Of a DNA stretch of 14,189 nucleotides, positions 1 through 9,160 are shown piece after piece. Origin of the DNA: an uncultured Candidatus Altimarinota bacterium (GTDB lineage Bacteria; Patescibacteriota; Gracilibacteria; BD1-5; UBA6164); the NCBI GenBank assembly GCA_937944175.1, contig CALDZW010000165.1, positions 1-14,189 of the forward strand, written 5' to 3'. Position 1 is the stretch's first letter. Each line of letters opens with the position of its first letter. The notes under the pieces are model-generated. The model did not search any database. It had not been told where the DNA came from and saw only the letters and a list, made by a program, of their open reading frames with translations. Position numbers and translations under genes: made by a program.

Positions 1-1
1 A

Positions 2-142
2 GATATTTACTGATTGGATATTAAGTGAGAACGTTTTGATACGGGGAGTAAAATAGGTTTCATAAAAGCCATAATTTCTTATGGCTTGGAGAGAGATGAT
101 TTATGAGAGGAGTTGAGGGAGTATTTGAAAGGGAAGGTGTAG
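2..142 (+). CDS. galU: UTP-glucose-1-phosphate uridylyltransferase, C-terminal end (partial)
   Basis: This frame runs off the left edge and ends at TAG, leaving about 46 residues. With TGA read as Gly the peptide contains GERFDTGSKIGFIKA and then LERDDLGEELREYLKGKV. That matches the end of bacterial GalU, where a G-x-R-[YF]-D-x-G-x-[KR]-x-G-[FY] segment is followed by a helix ending near the C-terminus. GalU makes UDP-glucose from UTP and glucose-1-phosphate in the cytoplasm, feeding glycan and cell-envelope synthesis. The next gene, 83 bases downstream on the same strand, encodes glucose-6-phosphate isomerase, so the pair fits a sugar-phosphate and sugar-nucleotide cluster. Only the tail is visible, so a related nucleotidyltransferase cannot be excluded. 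Confidence 0.75.
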
Positions 143-208
143 ATGTCAGAACCTGGATTACACAGATTAGAAAGATTAAAGAGGATTAAAAGTGTTAGAG
201 GATTGTAA
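143..208 (+). CDS. Possible 21-residue basic small ORF
   Basis: An ATG immediately after the galU stop opens 21 codons ending in TAA. The peptide, starting MSEPGLHRLERLKRIK, is rich in Lys and Arg. No family is recognised. It fills most of the 83-base gap between galU and pgi, so it could be translated by coupling, or it could be a chance frame in leader sequence. There is no independent evidence of coding. Confidence 0.2.
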   Translation: MSEPGLHRLERLKRIKSVRGL

Positions 209-225
209 TATATTATCAAGGCATT

Positions 226-2799
226 ATGATACAAATAAATACAAAGTCATTAAAAATCCCAGTGGAGATGCTGGAGGAGAAATATAGTGAGGGGTATAAA
301 AAAGCTCTTGGAAAGATTCAAGACGATAGGAAATCATGAAAAATTGGTTTTATTGATGTAGATGAAACAGTTGATTTGGGAGCTATTGAAAATATAGTCG
401 AGGAGAAGTTAGGATACCCACAAGGGGTATCCCTACAGAGTAGATATGAATGAAAAAAAAATATAAAAAGTAGGGATACCCCTTGTGGATATCCTGAAAA
501 TAAGAGTGGGTATCCTGAAGACACAGGTGGGTTTGAAAATCTGGTAGTTCTTTGAATTGGTTGAAGTGCATTATGAACTCTTTCAATCCACCAAGCAATT
601 AAGGGGAAAAATTGGAACTTATTATCAGATAAGCAGAGGAGATGATTTTTGAGATTATTTGTGGTTGATAATGTGGATCCAAAAAAGATTCAAGATACTC
701 TTGATGTTATTGATCTTGAAAAAACACTGTTTGTTGTTATTTCAAAATCTGGAGGAACTATTGAAACAAAGAGTTTATTTAAGTTTTTCAAAGAAAAGGT
801 AAAAGAAAATATCTCCCTTTTCCAAAGGGAGTACCCAAAGGGGGAGGGATTAGAACAATCAGAACACTGAAATAACGAGGGGTTAGAACATTCAAATAGA
901 AATATTGAAGATCATTTTATTGTGATAGCATGAGAAGAATCCGATTTTAAACGTAAGTACGAATTGAAGTGATATACAACACTGTGATTAGCTGGGAATA
1001 TTTGAGGAAGGTTTAGTGTGCTGACAAATGTTTGACTCTTACCACTTGCTTTTTGTTGAATTGATATAAGAGGATTGATGAAGTGAGTAAGTGATTCTAA
1101 GAAAAATATGCTTTCAGCTGAAATTAAAAAAAATCCAGCACTTCTATCAGCCCTTATTCATCATTATACCTATAGGGAAGCTGGAAAAAATATTCAGGTA
1201 TTTTTCCCATATGTAGATTCACTATTATATTTTTGAGAATGGTACAAACAATTAGTGTGAGAAAGTCTTGGGAAGTGATGATCTTGAGTTACTACTACTA
1301 CAGCAGTATGAGTAACAGACCAACATTCACAACTACAGCTATATTTTGATGGTCCAAATGATAAGTTGCTTATCTTTCTTGAAGTAGCAGACTTTGGTGT
1401 TGATTATGAAGTATGAAAATATACATTTGGTGATTTGATGAAGTATGAGAAATTTGGTACAGAAAAATCAGTGACTGATTATAATAAACTCAATTATACT
1501 CTCAAATTACAAAAAATAGATGAACAGACATTATGAGCATTAATTTTGATGTGTGAAACCCAAACAGCAATTATTGGAGAACTCTCATGAATTAATACCT
1601 ATAATCAGCCAGGAGTAGAAATTGGGAAGAGGATAACTAAGATGAAATTAAAAGAAGTTTTTGGAAAGAGTGTCGTAACTATAGGCTGAGGAAATGGGCA
1701 TTCAAATATTCTTGCTTGAATCAAGAGTGAATTCATGGATAAAATTAATCTAAAAGCCATAGTTTCTATGAGTGATGACTGACGTACAACATGAAGACTG
1801 ATGAAAGCATTTAAGCAAGATCTAAATATTGATTTTCCACCTCCAGGAGATTTGAGAAGGTGCTTGTATTTTATGAGTAATTCAAAGTATAAAGCAAATA
1901 TAGAAACATACTTTGAAACAGTGTTTCCTTTGGATATACCAGTAAAAGAACTTTCAGTTAAAGAGATGTTTAAATTTATCTGAATAAGAGGGAAGCTGTT
2001 ACAAGAATTTATAGAGCTTAGTGGAAAAGAATTTCTTGATTTCAAACTCCCACTAGATTCATCAATAGAATGATTTAAACTTTGAAATATACTCATGTGA
2101 GTACTGTATTATAATTATGACCTCAACTATAACAGAGTCATGGATTTTATGCATAATCTTTTGAAAGTAGAAGCTCAAGTTATCCCCGTAACAACTGATA
2201 GTGCATGTATGGAAGCTGAGTTAGAGAATTGAGAAATTATTCAAACTCAAGATGCTATTAGTAATGGGGCTGATTATGATTCACCAATAAGGGAGGTTCG
2301 TTTAATGGAAAAATCCCAAGGAGCAAACCATAATGTGGATATTGAAACTTCACTTACAGATGCAGATTATATTATTATTTCTCCAGGAGATTTATATACC
2401 TCAACAATTTCAAACCTTATTATCTGAGATATGAAAGAAATGATCCAAAATTCAAGTGCCAAGATTATTTTTATTTGAAATACTACAAATAAATGATGAG
2501 AAACTCAAGATTTTTCATTGATGATGTTTGTGGAAAAACTTGAACAATATTTATGAAAAGAGATTTCTTACTTTGTAGTAAATAATAAAAAATTGGAGTT
2601 ACAATGAGATGATTTAGAGAAAATGAAAAATAATATATCAGTAAAAGGTTGAGAGTATATTTTTCTCTCAGAAAAAGAAAAAAATATGTTAGAAGCTAGA
2701 GGAACAGTTATTGTATGAGAAGATTTAATTGATAGAGAAAGTTTTTATAAGCATAACAATAAAAAGCTTGCTAAAGTTTTAAAAAAAATAATTTTGTAA
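226..2799 (+). CDS. pgi-yvcK: Fusion of glucose-6-phosphate isomerase with YvcK/GlmR (CofD-like) protein
   Basis: One uninterrupted frame of 857 residues (about 40 in-frame TGA codons, no TAA or TAG) holds two whole enzymes. Residues 1-471 are Pgi, which interconverts glucose-6-P and fructose-6-P: GIGGS at 110-114, SKSGGT at 173-178, the WYKQLVGES motif with catalytic Glu346, DQHSQ with His367, and NQPGVEIGK with Lys468. Residues 473-857 are a YvcK/GlmR protein of the CofD-like fold: GGGNG at 487-491, SDDGR at 516-520, PPPGDLRR at 538-545 and SPGDLYTS at 719-726. In Bacillus, GlmR binds UDP-GlcNAc and promotes GlmS use of fructose-6-P, so joining it to the enzyme that makes fructose-6-P is functionally sensible (inference). 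An ATG at 1642 could allow internal initiation of YvcK alone, with AGAGG nine bases before it. The Pgi part carries two extra palindrome-coded insertions near residues 63-102 and 196-225. The start is the first ATG after an in-frame TAG at 196. Confidence 0.93.
411..515 (+). repeat. Palindromic repeat cluster inserted in the Pgi coding region
   Basis: Arms at 411-434 and 472-495 are inverted copies of each other, 23 of 24 bases matching. Each arm is also nearly palindromic: GGATACCC (412-419), a five-base loop, then GGGTATCC (425-432). A further partial copy, GGGTATCCT, lies at 507-515. In protein the copies read as repeated Gly-Tyr-Pro. The block sits in the loop just before the conserved GIGGS strand of Pgi, where other Pgi proteins have no such segment. 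It keeps the frame and adds roughly 40 residues. It looks like a mobile palindromic element that has been made part of a protein, comparable in behaviour to Rickettsia palindromic elements (analogy only). Confidence 0.75.
811..893 (+). repeat. Second in-frame palindromic/repeat insertion in Pgi
   Basis: A perfect hairpin, CTCCCTTT (813-820), three-base loop, AAAGGGAG (824-831), is followed by a GC-richer stretch with ACCC and GGGGGAGGG runs (833-848). After it come two copies of a 15-base unit at 846-860 and 879-893 (13 of 15 identical, 33-base period). The translation includes FQREYPKGEGL and GLEQ/GLEH. The block falls between the SKSGGT region and the next conserved Pgi strand and adds about 30 residues to the family core. 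Its base composition is unlike the AT-rich surroundings. Confidence 0.6.
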
Positions 2800-2810
2800 T
2801 ACAACAATGT

Positions 2811-2860
2811 AAAAACATTTAAAAAAATGAGCTATATTGCTCATTTTTTTAAATGTTTTT
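2811..2860. terminator. Bidirectional intrinsic terminator, perfect 22-bp stem
   Basis: Arms 2811-2832 and 2839-2860 are perfect inverted repeats around the loop TATATT. The stem has a GAGC/GCTC core next to the loop and long A and T runs, so it provides a U-tract in either direction. It lies between the stop of pgi-yvcK (2799) and the stop of the convergent coiled-coil gene (2849-2851), whose last codons form part of one arm. Confidence 0.88.
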
Positions 2861-3439
2861 AAAAGCATTAGTTTTTGCTTTTCCTGATAGTATTTTATAT
2901 GTATCTGGAATGCTTTTTCAAATTCATATAATGAGTTTGATTGATATATTGGCAATTGCTTCAGATGAATTAAAGAGTCATATTCATCATCCTATTATTT
3001 GATCACTAAAATTTTGAGGATTTTGTCATCTATGGATGCGATCTTGTCAGAAGATTTTTGTAGTGAATGATCCATTTTCAGGGTGGAAGATATTAAATTC
3101 ATCTTTTATTTCATCAATAAGATCATGAGAATTTTTGAGTATTTCTTTTGCTCATTCTATAGCATCATGGAAATCTTTCTTTTGTTTTTCAGATAAGTGA
3201 TGAGAGAGATTTTGAAGCTCTTGTTGTAGGGTATCGAGTTGTTCTTTGTTTTGGATCCTACTTTTGAGACGCAGGAGTTTTTTTACTGATTCCTGATACA
3301 CTCATGCATTTTTTTCCCCTCTAAATTGATGGGAAATTTCATAAGAAAGTTTTTCAAGAAGTTTATGAGTAGACATTCATTGTTCTTTTCATTCTTTGAT
3401 TAATTGTTCTTTTTTTGATTCACTGAGTCTGTCTTTCAT
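2849..3439 (-). CDS. Coiled-coil protein of unknown function
   Basis: This 196-residue protein has no recognised family. Roughly its first 110 residues are rich in Lys, Glu, Gln and Leu with heptad-like spacing, for example NKEQLDTLQQELQNL and LSEKQKKDF, and predict long helices or a coiled coil. After a polar stretch, the last 45 or so residues are Gly- and Ile-rich (a run of three Gly, then SIKLIIGIGKSIPDTYK) and could be a membrane-associated or amphipathic segment. The gene begins 21 bases after the stop of the TPR gene on the same strand, so the two are probably co-transcribed and may act together at the membrane (inference). The frame holds several TGA-Gly codons. It ends inside the bidirectional terminator. 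Confidence 0.8.
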
Positions 3440-3460
3440 AAATACTGTTTTACTATGTAA

Positions 3461-5026
3461 TTATTGAGAAAAATCTCATTGATTAAATTGCTCTTGTAAT
3501 TGTTCTTCAGTCTTTTTTTTATTTTGCTGCTCTTGAAGTTGTATTTTTGCAAGTTCAGTACTCGCAGCATCTCAAAATTGTCACTTAGGATCTTGTCAGA
3601 TAGTATTTTTAAAAAATATTTTTGCTTTTAGCATGTTTCATTGCTGAGCCTCCATTATTCACATATTTAAGTTTATGAGAGGATTGTTTTTGTTGAGTGA
3701 GAATCATTTGTTAAAGTATTTTTTTGCAGAATCAATATCTCATGCTTCTTTATAAATCCATCACTTATATCCATAAAAATTATCATCCTCAGGATACAAC
3801 TTAAGGGCTTTATTAATCCACTTGTTTGCTTGTGCTTTTTTTCAATTAATCAGAGAATAATAAATTCATAAACTATAGTCAATTTCTGACAAATTCTCAT
3901 CACCTGTATTAATAAGGTTTGCAAACTCATCCATCATCTTATCTGTATTATCAACTAAATAATAATTGTAAATAAGTCTTCTATATATCATAGATACAGG
4001 GGTAAATCATCATTTTTTAGCTTTAATAAAGTATATATTACTCAGAATATATTCATGGAGCTTAATGTTGACTATACCAAGCATATAATTAATTTGTGGA
4101 TTGAGCGTATCTTGTTTATTATATTCTAGTAGGTACTTCTTAGACTTATCATATTTTCAGAGTTCAAAATATCATTTTGCAATCATCTCAACTATTGGAA
4201 GATATCATGGTTTTTCTTGTAAAATTCTTTCTCATCATTTGATTACTATAGGATAGAGTCAAGCCTTAAATAATGCCCCAAGAAGGTATGTCTTTTTTAA
4301 ATATGTGGCATCTTCTTCAATTTGAAGTCATGAGAATGTTTTAAATGCTTCAGCAATTTCTTGAAGATTGTTATTTTCAGAAGCTTTTCATTCTCTGATG
4401 GCTTTCTCAAACATTTCAAGGCAGTTATCAAGGCTATCAATACAGGTAAGTGCATTATTGTAAAAAAAGGTTTGTGTTGATGATAATCAGAAGCTCTCTA
4501 TTTCTTCATAAATAGCAGTATAATTTAATGGAGAATCATCTTTGGTTGGTAGAGCATAAATATAGCTTAAAATTAATCTATTATCATCAATAAATGATTC
4601 ATTTCATCTGAGTGCTTTATAATTTGTATTAGCAATGGAGAATTTATGCATTTCAAAGTAGGTATCTCATATCTTTTTTATAACTGACTTATCTTTTGGG
4701 TTTTTCTCTTTTGCAGCAAGGTATGATTTTAGAGCAAGGGCTAACTGTTGATTTTCTAAATAGGTATCACCATTATTAATAAGTCACTTTAATGAGAATC
4801 TACTTCTCAGTAGAGCAATCCTATTTTTAATATCCTTTGAACTAATCTCTGGATCTTCTTCTTCAAGTGCTTGAGATGGAGGCGTGCTTCATGATCAGTT
4901 TTCTAAACTATCTTGGGAAGTTTCTTCAGCAGAGTTATATGGTTGTAAAATAGTATTTTTTACCAGCATATTAGCTCATAAAAGCACTGTAGTAATGATG
5001 AGAGTCATTATAAATATTTTTCTCAT
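3461..5026 (-). CDS. Membrane-anchored TPR-repeat protein
   Basis: The product is 521 residues. Residues 2-22 (RKIFIMTLIITTVLLGANML) form a single hydrophobic segment after one Arg-Lys, a signal anchor or uncleaved signal peptide. An acidic, Ser/Pro-rich linker follows, then a long helical region with TPR-type units: GDTYLENQQLALALKSYLAA near 80-100, IGDTYFEMHKFSIANTNY, KGYFELGKYDKSKKYLLEY, and near the C-terminus GDIDSAKKYFNKGFSLNKNN. The tail is Gln- and Lys-rich. TPR arrays are protein-binding scaffolds, and this one would face outside the membrane. The partner is unknown, and the coiled-coil gene just downstream is a candidate. The start is the ATG directly before the hydrophobic segment. 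Another ATG eight bases upstream is out of frame. Confidence 0.85.
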
Positions 5027-5097
5027 ATAATCATAAAAAAGGATAATAAAATCTTTTTGATACTAAAAAGAAAACACTGAAAGTAAAGAAAAATGTG

Positions 5098-5125
5098 TTG
5101 TATTTCGTGTATTTCTTTCTATATT
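5098..5125 (+). promoter_or_regulatory. Possible promoter for the flippase gene
   Basis: TTGTAT (5098-5103) and TATATT (5120-5125) are 16 bases apart and lie about 30 bases before the flippase ATG. The 129-base gap between the divergent TPR and flippase genes (5027-5155) is otherwise featureless AT-rich DNA, and no convincing promoter for the TPR gene was found in it. Confidence 0.35.
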
Positions 5126-5155
5126 AATGCATAAATTAATTATGATTTCATTCTC

Positions 5156-6646
5156 ATGTTCAAAAAAATTGCATCAAATACGCTCTCTCAAATAATATCG
5201 AAAGCTCTGACAGCTTTTATATCTATTTTTTTGATTAGTCTTTTGACTACATATCTGAGTGTGGAAATGTATGGAGCTTACAATAAAATATATAATTATC
5301 TATGAATATTTGCATTTTTGGCAGATCTGTGACTCTACACTATTATGGTACGAGAGATTTCATCATCCAAAGAAAGTCCTCAAAAAATAGTAGGTAATGT
5401 TCTGACTCTGAGAGCTCTCTTGTGATCAGCCATTATCCTTTTGGCACTGTGACTTGCATTATTGCTTCCATGATATGATACAGAAATTATGATGTGGTGT
5501 ATAACAATAGTGTGAATATTTACATTCCTCTCACTTATTAATTCATCTTTACTAGCACTGATGCAGTCTCAATTGAAAATGGAATTTTCACTCTTATCAG
5601 TTGTTACGGGTAAACTTATAACATTATGATTTATATGGGGATATTTTCTTTTTTTTACAAAGAATGAAATTCTGGATTTATGAATGGAATCATTGTATTT
5701 AGTATTTGTATGAGGAGTGATTTGAATCTGAGCAAATACATTAATGAATTATTGGTATGCACGAAAGATTTGTCCAATTTTATTTCAATTTGATTGGAAA
5801 TATATCACTCATATTTTCAAAATTTCCCTTCCATATTGAATAGCACTTTTTCTAAGTGTAGTATATTTTAAAATTGATATTATTATTCTCTCTATTATGG
5901 AATGAGATTCTGCAAATACCAGTATTGCATTATACTCACTCCCTATGAAAATAGTTGAAGTATTAATGGTACTATGATGATTTTACCTTAATTCCATTCT
6001 TCCAAAGCTTTCTCAATTATTTAAAAATGTTTCTCAGTCTACATGATCACGAGAAGAAATACAGTCAATTTTATCAGTGAGTTACAAAGTATTGTTTGCA
6101 TTCTGAGTTTTTATTGCCACATTTTGAATTGTTTTTCGAGAGCATATTATCAGAATTATTGCAAATAGCTCCTATCTTGAGTGAGCAAATCATATCTATA
6201 ATTCATCAGATGTAATGCTTATTGTACTATTAATACTCGTAGTATACTTTATTTCACTTCTGTATATTTATATATTCATAGCAGCAAAGAAACAATCACT
6301 TCTTCTAAAAATTAATATCATCATCACTCTTGTAAATATTGTTTGAAACATTCTTCTTATTCCATATTTTTCATTTATCTGAGCTGCCTATGTTACCCTG
6401 TTTAGTCAGATATTATTAGTATTACTCGCTAACTATTTTTCAAAAAGTATAGTGAGCTTTAGTTTTCCAAAAATATTTTCTCTGAAGATTATACTATTAT
6501 CACTCTCAAGCTTTTCACTTGTGTATTTTTTAGTTGAACATAATCATCTAGGACATATTCTTGACCTCATAGTATATGGAGGGATGGTTGGGATGATCTA
6601 TATAGGAGTAAGCTATATCCTTATTAAAAAATCTTTTAATCAATAA
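5156..6646 (+). CDS. Polysaccharide flippase of the MOP/Wzx family
   Basis: The 496-residue product is almost entirely hydrophobic, with about 12-14 predicted membrane segments. Its opening, with LSQIISKALTAFISIFLISL and then LSVEMYGAYNKIYNYLGIFA, matches the first helices of oligosaccharide flippases of the PST/Wzx group. These carry lipid-linked glycans or peptidoglycan precursors across the cytoplasmic membrane. Family length (about 400-500 residues) agrees. It is a lone gene with a divergent neighbour upstream. Its last 11 bases overlap the end of the convergent prepilin-like gene. TGA-Gly codons occur throughout, several inside membrane helices. MurJ, another MOP member, is less likely on sequence feel, but the substrate cannot be told. 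Confidence 0.85.
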
Positions 6647-7199
6647 TACTAATCAGACCGTTGAGTGTGTTGATATGGATTTTTTTTGTATAGCCCTTTC
6701 TTGCAATTTCAAGCTCTAATATTTTTGAAGAATCACTGGTACATTCTCAAGTAAGAAGCATATTAGCACCAGTTATTTGTATTGATCCTGTTCATGAAAT
6801 TATTGTTTGGTCCTCTGATCAATCTAATTGAAGACAGCGTAATCATGAGAGTGTGTTTACAGTTCAACCAGAAAAGACAGGCGAAGTTGGAGAAGAAAGT
6901 ATAGTATTTGTTCATCAGCTATGAGAATGAGAAATAATCTTTCATCATCAGATATTTGAGAAATCTATTTTATAGTATTCAGGGTGTTGTAGAGTAGTTC
7001 AGATTCATTTTCATAATAAAGCATTATTTCTAATGGTTTCAAAATATGCAACTACCTTGGTAACATGTCTGTCCAAATTTTGCTTATCTGATATTGTATT
7101 GAAATTTAAACGGCTTACTCATAGTGCAATAATGGTAGTAATAGCAATAACAGTAAGAAGCTCAATAAGAGTGAATGCAGATTTGTGTGTTTGCTTCAT
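6636..7199 (-). CDS. Type IV prepilin-like protein
   Basis: The 187-residue product starts MKQTHKSAFTLIELLTVIAI, a classic class III (type IV pilin/pseudopilin) leader: a short positively charged piece, then cleavage expected between Ala8 and Phe9, Glu at position 5 of the mature chain, and a roughly 20-residue hydrophobic helix. The remainder is a Gly/Ser/Thr-rich globular region with two Cys in its later part. It would be processed by a prepilin peptidase and assembled into a pilus or a secretion pseudopilus. No other pilus genes are in the window, so whether it is a major or minor subunit is open. Its 3' end overlaps the flippase by 11 bases. Confidence 0.87.
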
Positions 7200-7205
7200 A
7201 AAAAG

Positions 7206-7234
7206 TTTGAAATGAATGACAATATTACTATAAT
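7206..7234 (+). promoter_or_regulatory. Promoter for the LPXTG protein gene
   Basis: TTGAAA (7207-7212) and TATAAT (7229-7234) are separated by 16 bases, about 70 bases upstream of the ATG at 7306. The -10 is a perfect consensus. Confidence 0.55.
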
Positions 7235-7248
7235 ACTTTCCAAGCATT

Positions 7249-7276
7249 ATTATAGAAAAAAATAATGAGTTTACAA
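7249..7276 (-). promoter_or_regulatory. Promoter for the prepilin-like gene
   Basis: On the minus strand, TTGTAA (7276-7271) and TATAAT (7254-7249) are 16 bases apart and about 50 bases upstream of the prepilin start at 7199. It overlaps the region transcribed from the opposite promoter, so the two divergent promoters face one another across about 15 bases and their transcripts overlap. Confidence 0.55.
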
Positions 7277-7305
7277 TTTATTTTAATCGTATTACTATCA
7301 CTATC

Positions 7306-8532
7306 ATGAGGAGGCTTGTTCAATCAGTAATATTATTTTTATCATTTTTATGTTTGTCTATTAGTGGTGTTTTTTCAGCTGAAGACCTTTGAGATGTTAC
7401 ACTAAAAAATGCTACATCTAATACAATTGAATTTCAATGGTCAGCTGTTGAAGGATCATTTTGATATTATGTATCTTATTGATTAAAGAGTTGAATTGAT
7501 GGATCATATGAATCTGAATATGATGATCTATTAGACAGTCCAATTTTAAATCTTACATGATTAGAAGCAAACACAAAATACTATATTTCTATTATTTCAG
7601 TAGATGAAAATTGAGATGAAATAGCTAAAAGTAAAGAGGTAGAGTTTAATACACTAAAAGAGTGAGAAGTTCAAGAATCTATAAAAGATGAGCCTCAGCA
7701 AAAAGCTCTTAGTTTTAATCAAGCTGAAATTATATCTTACAATAATGTAGAACTTGTTTTTGATACAGATATTGATCCAAAATGAGAATTAGATTTTATA
7801 TTGAAGTGACTTACAACGCCTTGAGAGATTGTAGTAAATGATATAAAAGTGAATGAAAATAAAGTAATGTTGAGAATTGATTGAAAATTTGAAACAGATA
7901 AACAATATGAACTAGTAATCATAAGTATATATGGAGTAAAGGGTGAGACTATTACTTCATGAATTGATGGAGCAATAAAATTTTGAGCACCAGACATGAC
8001 AATATTTGATCCTAAAATAGAAGAGACTAATATAGAAAAAGTAAAAAATAATAAAGATGAATCAAATGAGAACATGGATTGAGAATCAGCATCAACTGAG
8101 TCTATAGATACAAATCAAGAAATGACTCAAGAGGATGAGGAAATTAAAGAGTTGGAGTCAATGAAAGATACAGTTACTGTAGAAATGAAAGATCCAGAAT
8201 CTGCCCCAACTTTAGACAAAGATAACTGACTAATCGATGAATCAGAAGAAATAGAACTGAATGCCCCTGAATTACAAGACCCAAAAGAAGCTCTAAAAAA
8301 ATGAATTGAGGTTGAGAAAATAACAAAAGCTGGTGACTCAAATGTAGGAAAATCAGATGCAAATTTGGCAGGAACTGAGATTCCAGATGAAGATCTTGCA
8401 AACCATACAACAGTCGTAGCTAAAGACTCAGATAATCTTCCCACTACATGACCAGAGAGTATATTACTGATTTTGTGATCATTACTAGTAGCATTTTTTC
8501 TCTTTTATATTTCTAAATGAAGGAAATCATAA
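7306..8532 (+). CDS. Secreted FN3/Ig-like surface protein with LPXTG sorting signal
   Basis: The 408-residue protein starts with a signal peptide (MRRLVQSVILFLSFLCLS, Ala cleavage site near residue 25). Residues 27-115 resemble a fibronectin type III domain: TLKNATSNTIEFQWSAVEGS, then LTGLEANTKYYISIISVDE. Residues 125-225 look like a second bacterial Ig-like domain. About 140 acidic, low-complexity residues follow as a stalk. The C-terminus is a complete sortase signal: LPTTG at 378-382, a hydrophobic stretch of about 18 residues, and the basic tail SKGRKS. This implies sortase anchoring to the cell wall or another surface polymer of a cell with one membrane. The sorting-motif Gly is encoded by TGA. 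An adhesin or surface-structure role is inferred. The stop lies 5 bases from the stop of the convergent gene. Confidence 0.88.
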
Positions 8533-8537
8533 TATTC

Positions 8538-9071
8538 TTATAATTCTAATTTTTTCATTACTGGAAATAGATATCCAATTATAGTTGAGTTTTTTATTTG
8601 AATAAGTTTGTTAAAACCCTTAGATTTTTCTTGGTAGAGGTCTACTTCTTGACTAATGATTCTGCTTTTTTCCATAAGCTCATTTCTTAAATAGATGAAT
8701 TTTCATTCACGAATAAGTTTTTTATGTTTATTGCATACCTTAAAAATAAAATTTATTTCATGTTGAATAAGTTTTTTTGTAGGCATAATCTTGTAGAGAG
8801 AATTTGATCTAGAGTCTTCTCAAAATTCTCTCATTCTAAGCTTAAGAGCTTCATCAAATATATCTTCATGTTTTGTGAGGAAATCTTTTGATATTTCATA
8901 GACAGATGGTATAAGGGCAGTTCTTTGAATAAATAATTGCTTAATTATTTCTTCTTTTTTGTTAACACCATATTCTTTTATTTTTATAAAAATAAAAAAA
9001 CAAAATATACAAAAGGTAAGCGTTCAAAAAAGCATATAGATATATGGTAGAATAGTTGATAAAAGTTCCAT
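8538..9071 (-). CDS. Small membrane protein, possibly LemA-like
   Basis: The 177-residue product has one N-terminal membrane segment (LLSTILPYIYMLFGTLTFC) continuing into a Phe/Ile-rich stretch, then a helical, Lys/Glu-rich domain. The piece IKQLFIQRTALIPSVYEISK followed by a helical hairpin, and a later VDLYQEKSKGFNKLIQIKNS ending in IIGYLFP, resembles the LemA family layout (helical bundle with the LIPNLV-like and YN/FN...FP motifs) but is divergent. LemA proteins are membrane-anchored helical bundles of uncertain function that are common in reduced genomes. The gene is monocistronic with its own consensus promoter and converges on the LPXTG gene. The family assignment is tentative; the coding call is firm. 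Confidence 0.75.
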
Positions 9072-9101
9072 AAGAGTGATAATTTATGTTATATGAGTCA
9101 T

Positions 9102-9130
9102 ATTATATATTATATATAAAATACTGTCAA
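9102..9130 (-). promoter_or_regulatory. Perfect consensus sigma-70-type promoter
   Basis: On the minus strand, TTGACA (9130-9125), a 17-base spacer and TATAAT (9107-9102) match the consensus exactly. It is placed to drive the LemA-like gene starting at 9071, leaving a leader of about 25 bases. Confidence 0.75.
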
Positions 9131-9160
9131 TAATTGTCATGTTTTGTTCTCAAATTCTTT

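Noticed and set aside
411..515. CRISPR array or integron-like repeat
   Set aside because: The copies are inverted, irregularly spaced and kept in a protein-coding frame, with no spacers of even length and no cas or integrase gene nearby.
318..598. Two minus-strand ORFs opposite the start of pgi
   Set aside because: They are shadows of the Pgi frame and exist because of the inverted repeats; the peptides match no family and the plus frame carries conserved Pgi motifs.
1605..2096. 163-codon minus-strand ORF opposite yvcK
   Set aside because: The plus strand in this stretch encodes GGGNG, SDDGR and PPPGDLRR of YvcK, and TGA-Gly codons on the plus strand read as TCA (Ser) on the minus strand, producing a Ser-rich artefact.
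7265..7330. Short hydrophobic ORF (21 residues, MSLQFILIVLLSLS...) overlapping the start of the LPXTG gene
   Set aside because: It is out of frame with the signal peptide at 7306 and too short to judge; possibly a leader peptide, but nothing else supports it.
7737..8444. Ser/Phe-rich minus-strand ORFs opposite the LPXTG gene
   Set aside because: They are the complement of an acidic, Gly(TGA)-containing coding region. The plus strand has a signal peptide and sorting signal, so these are shadows.
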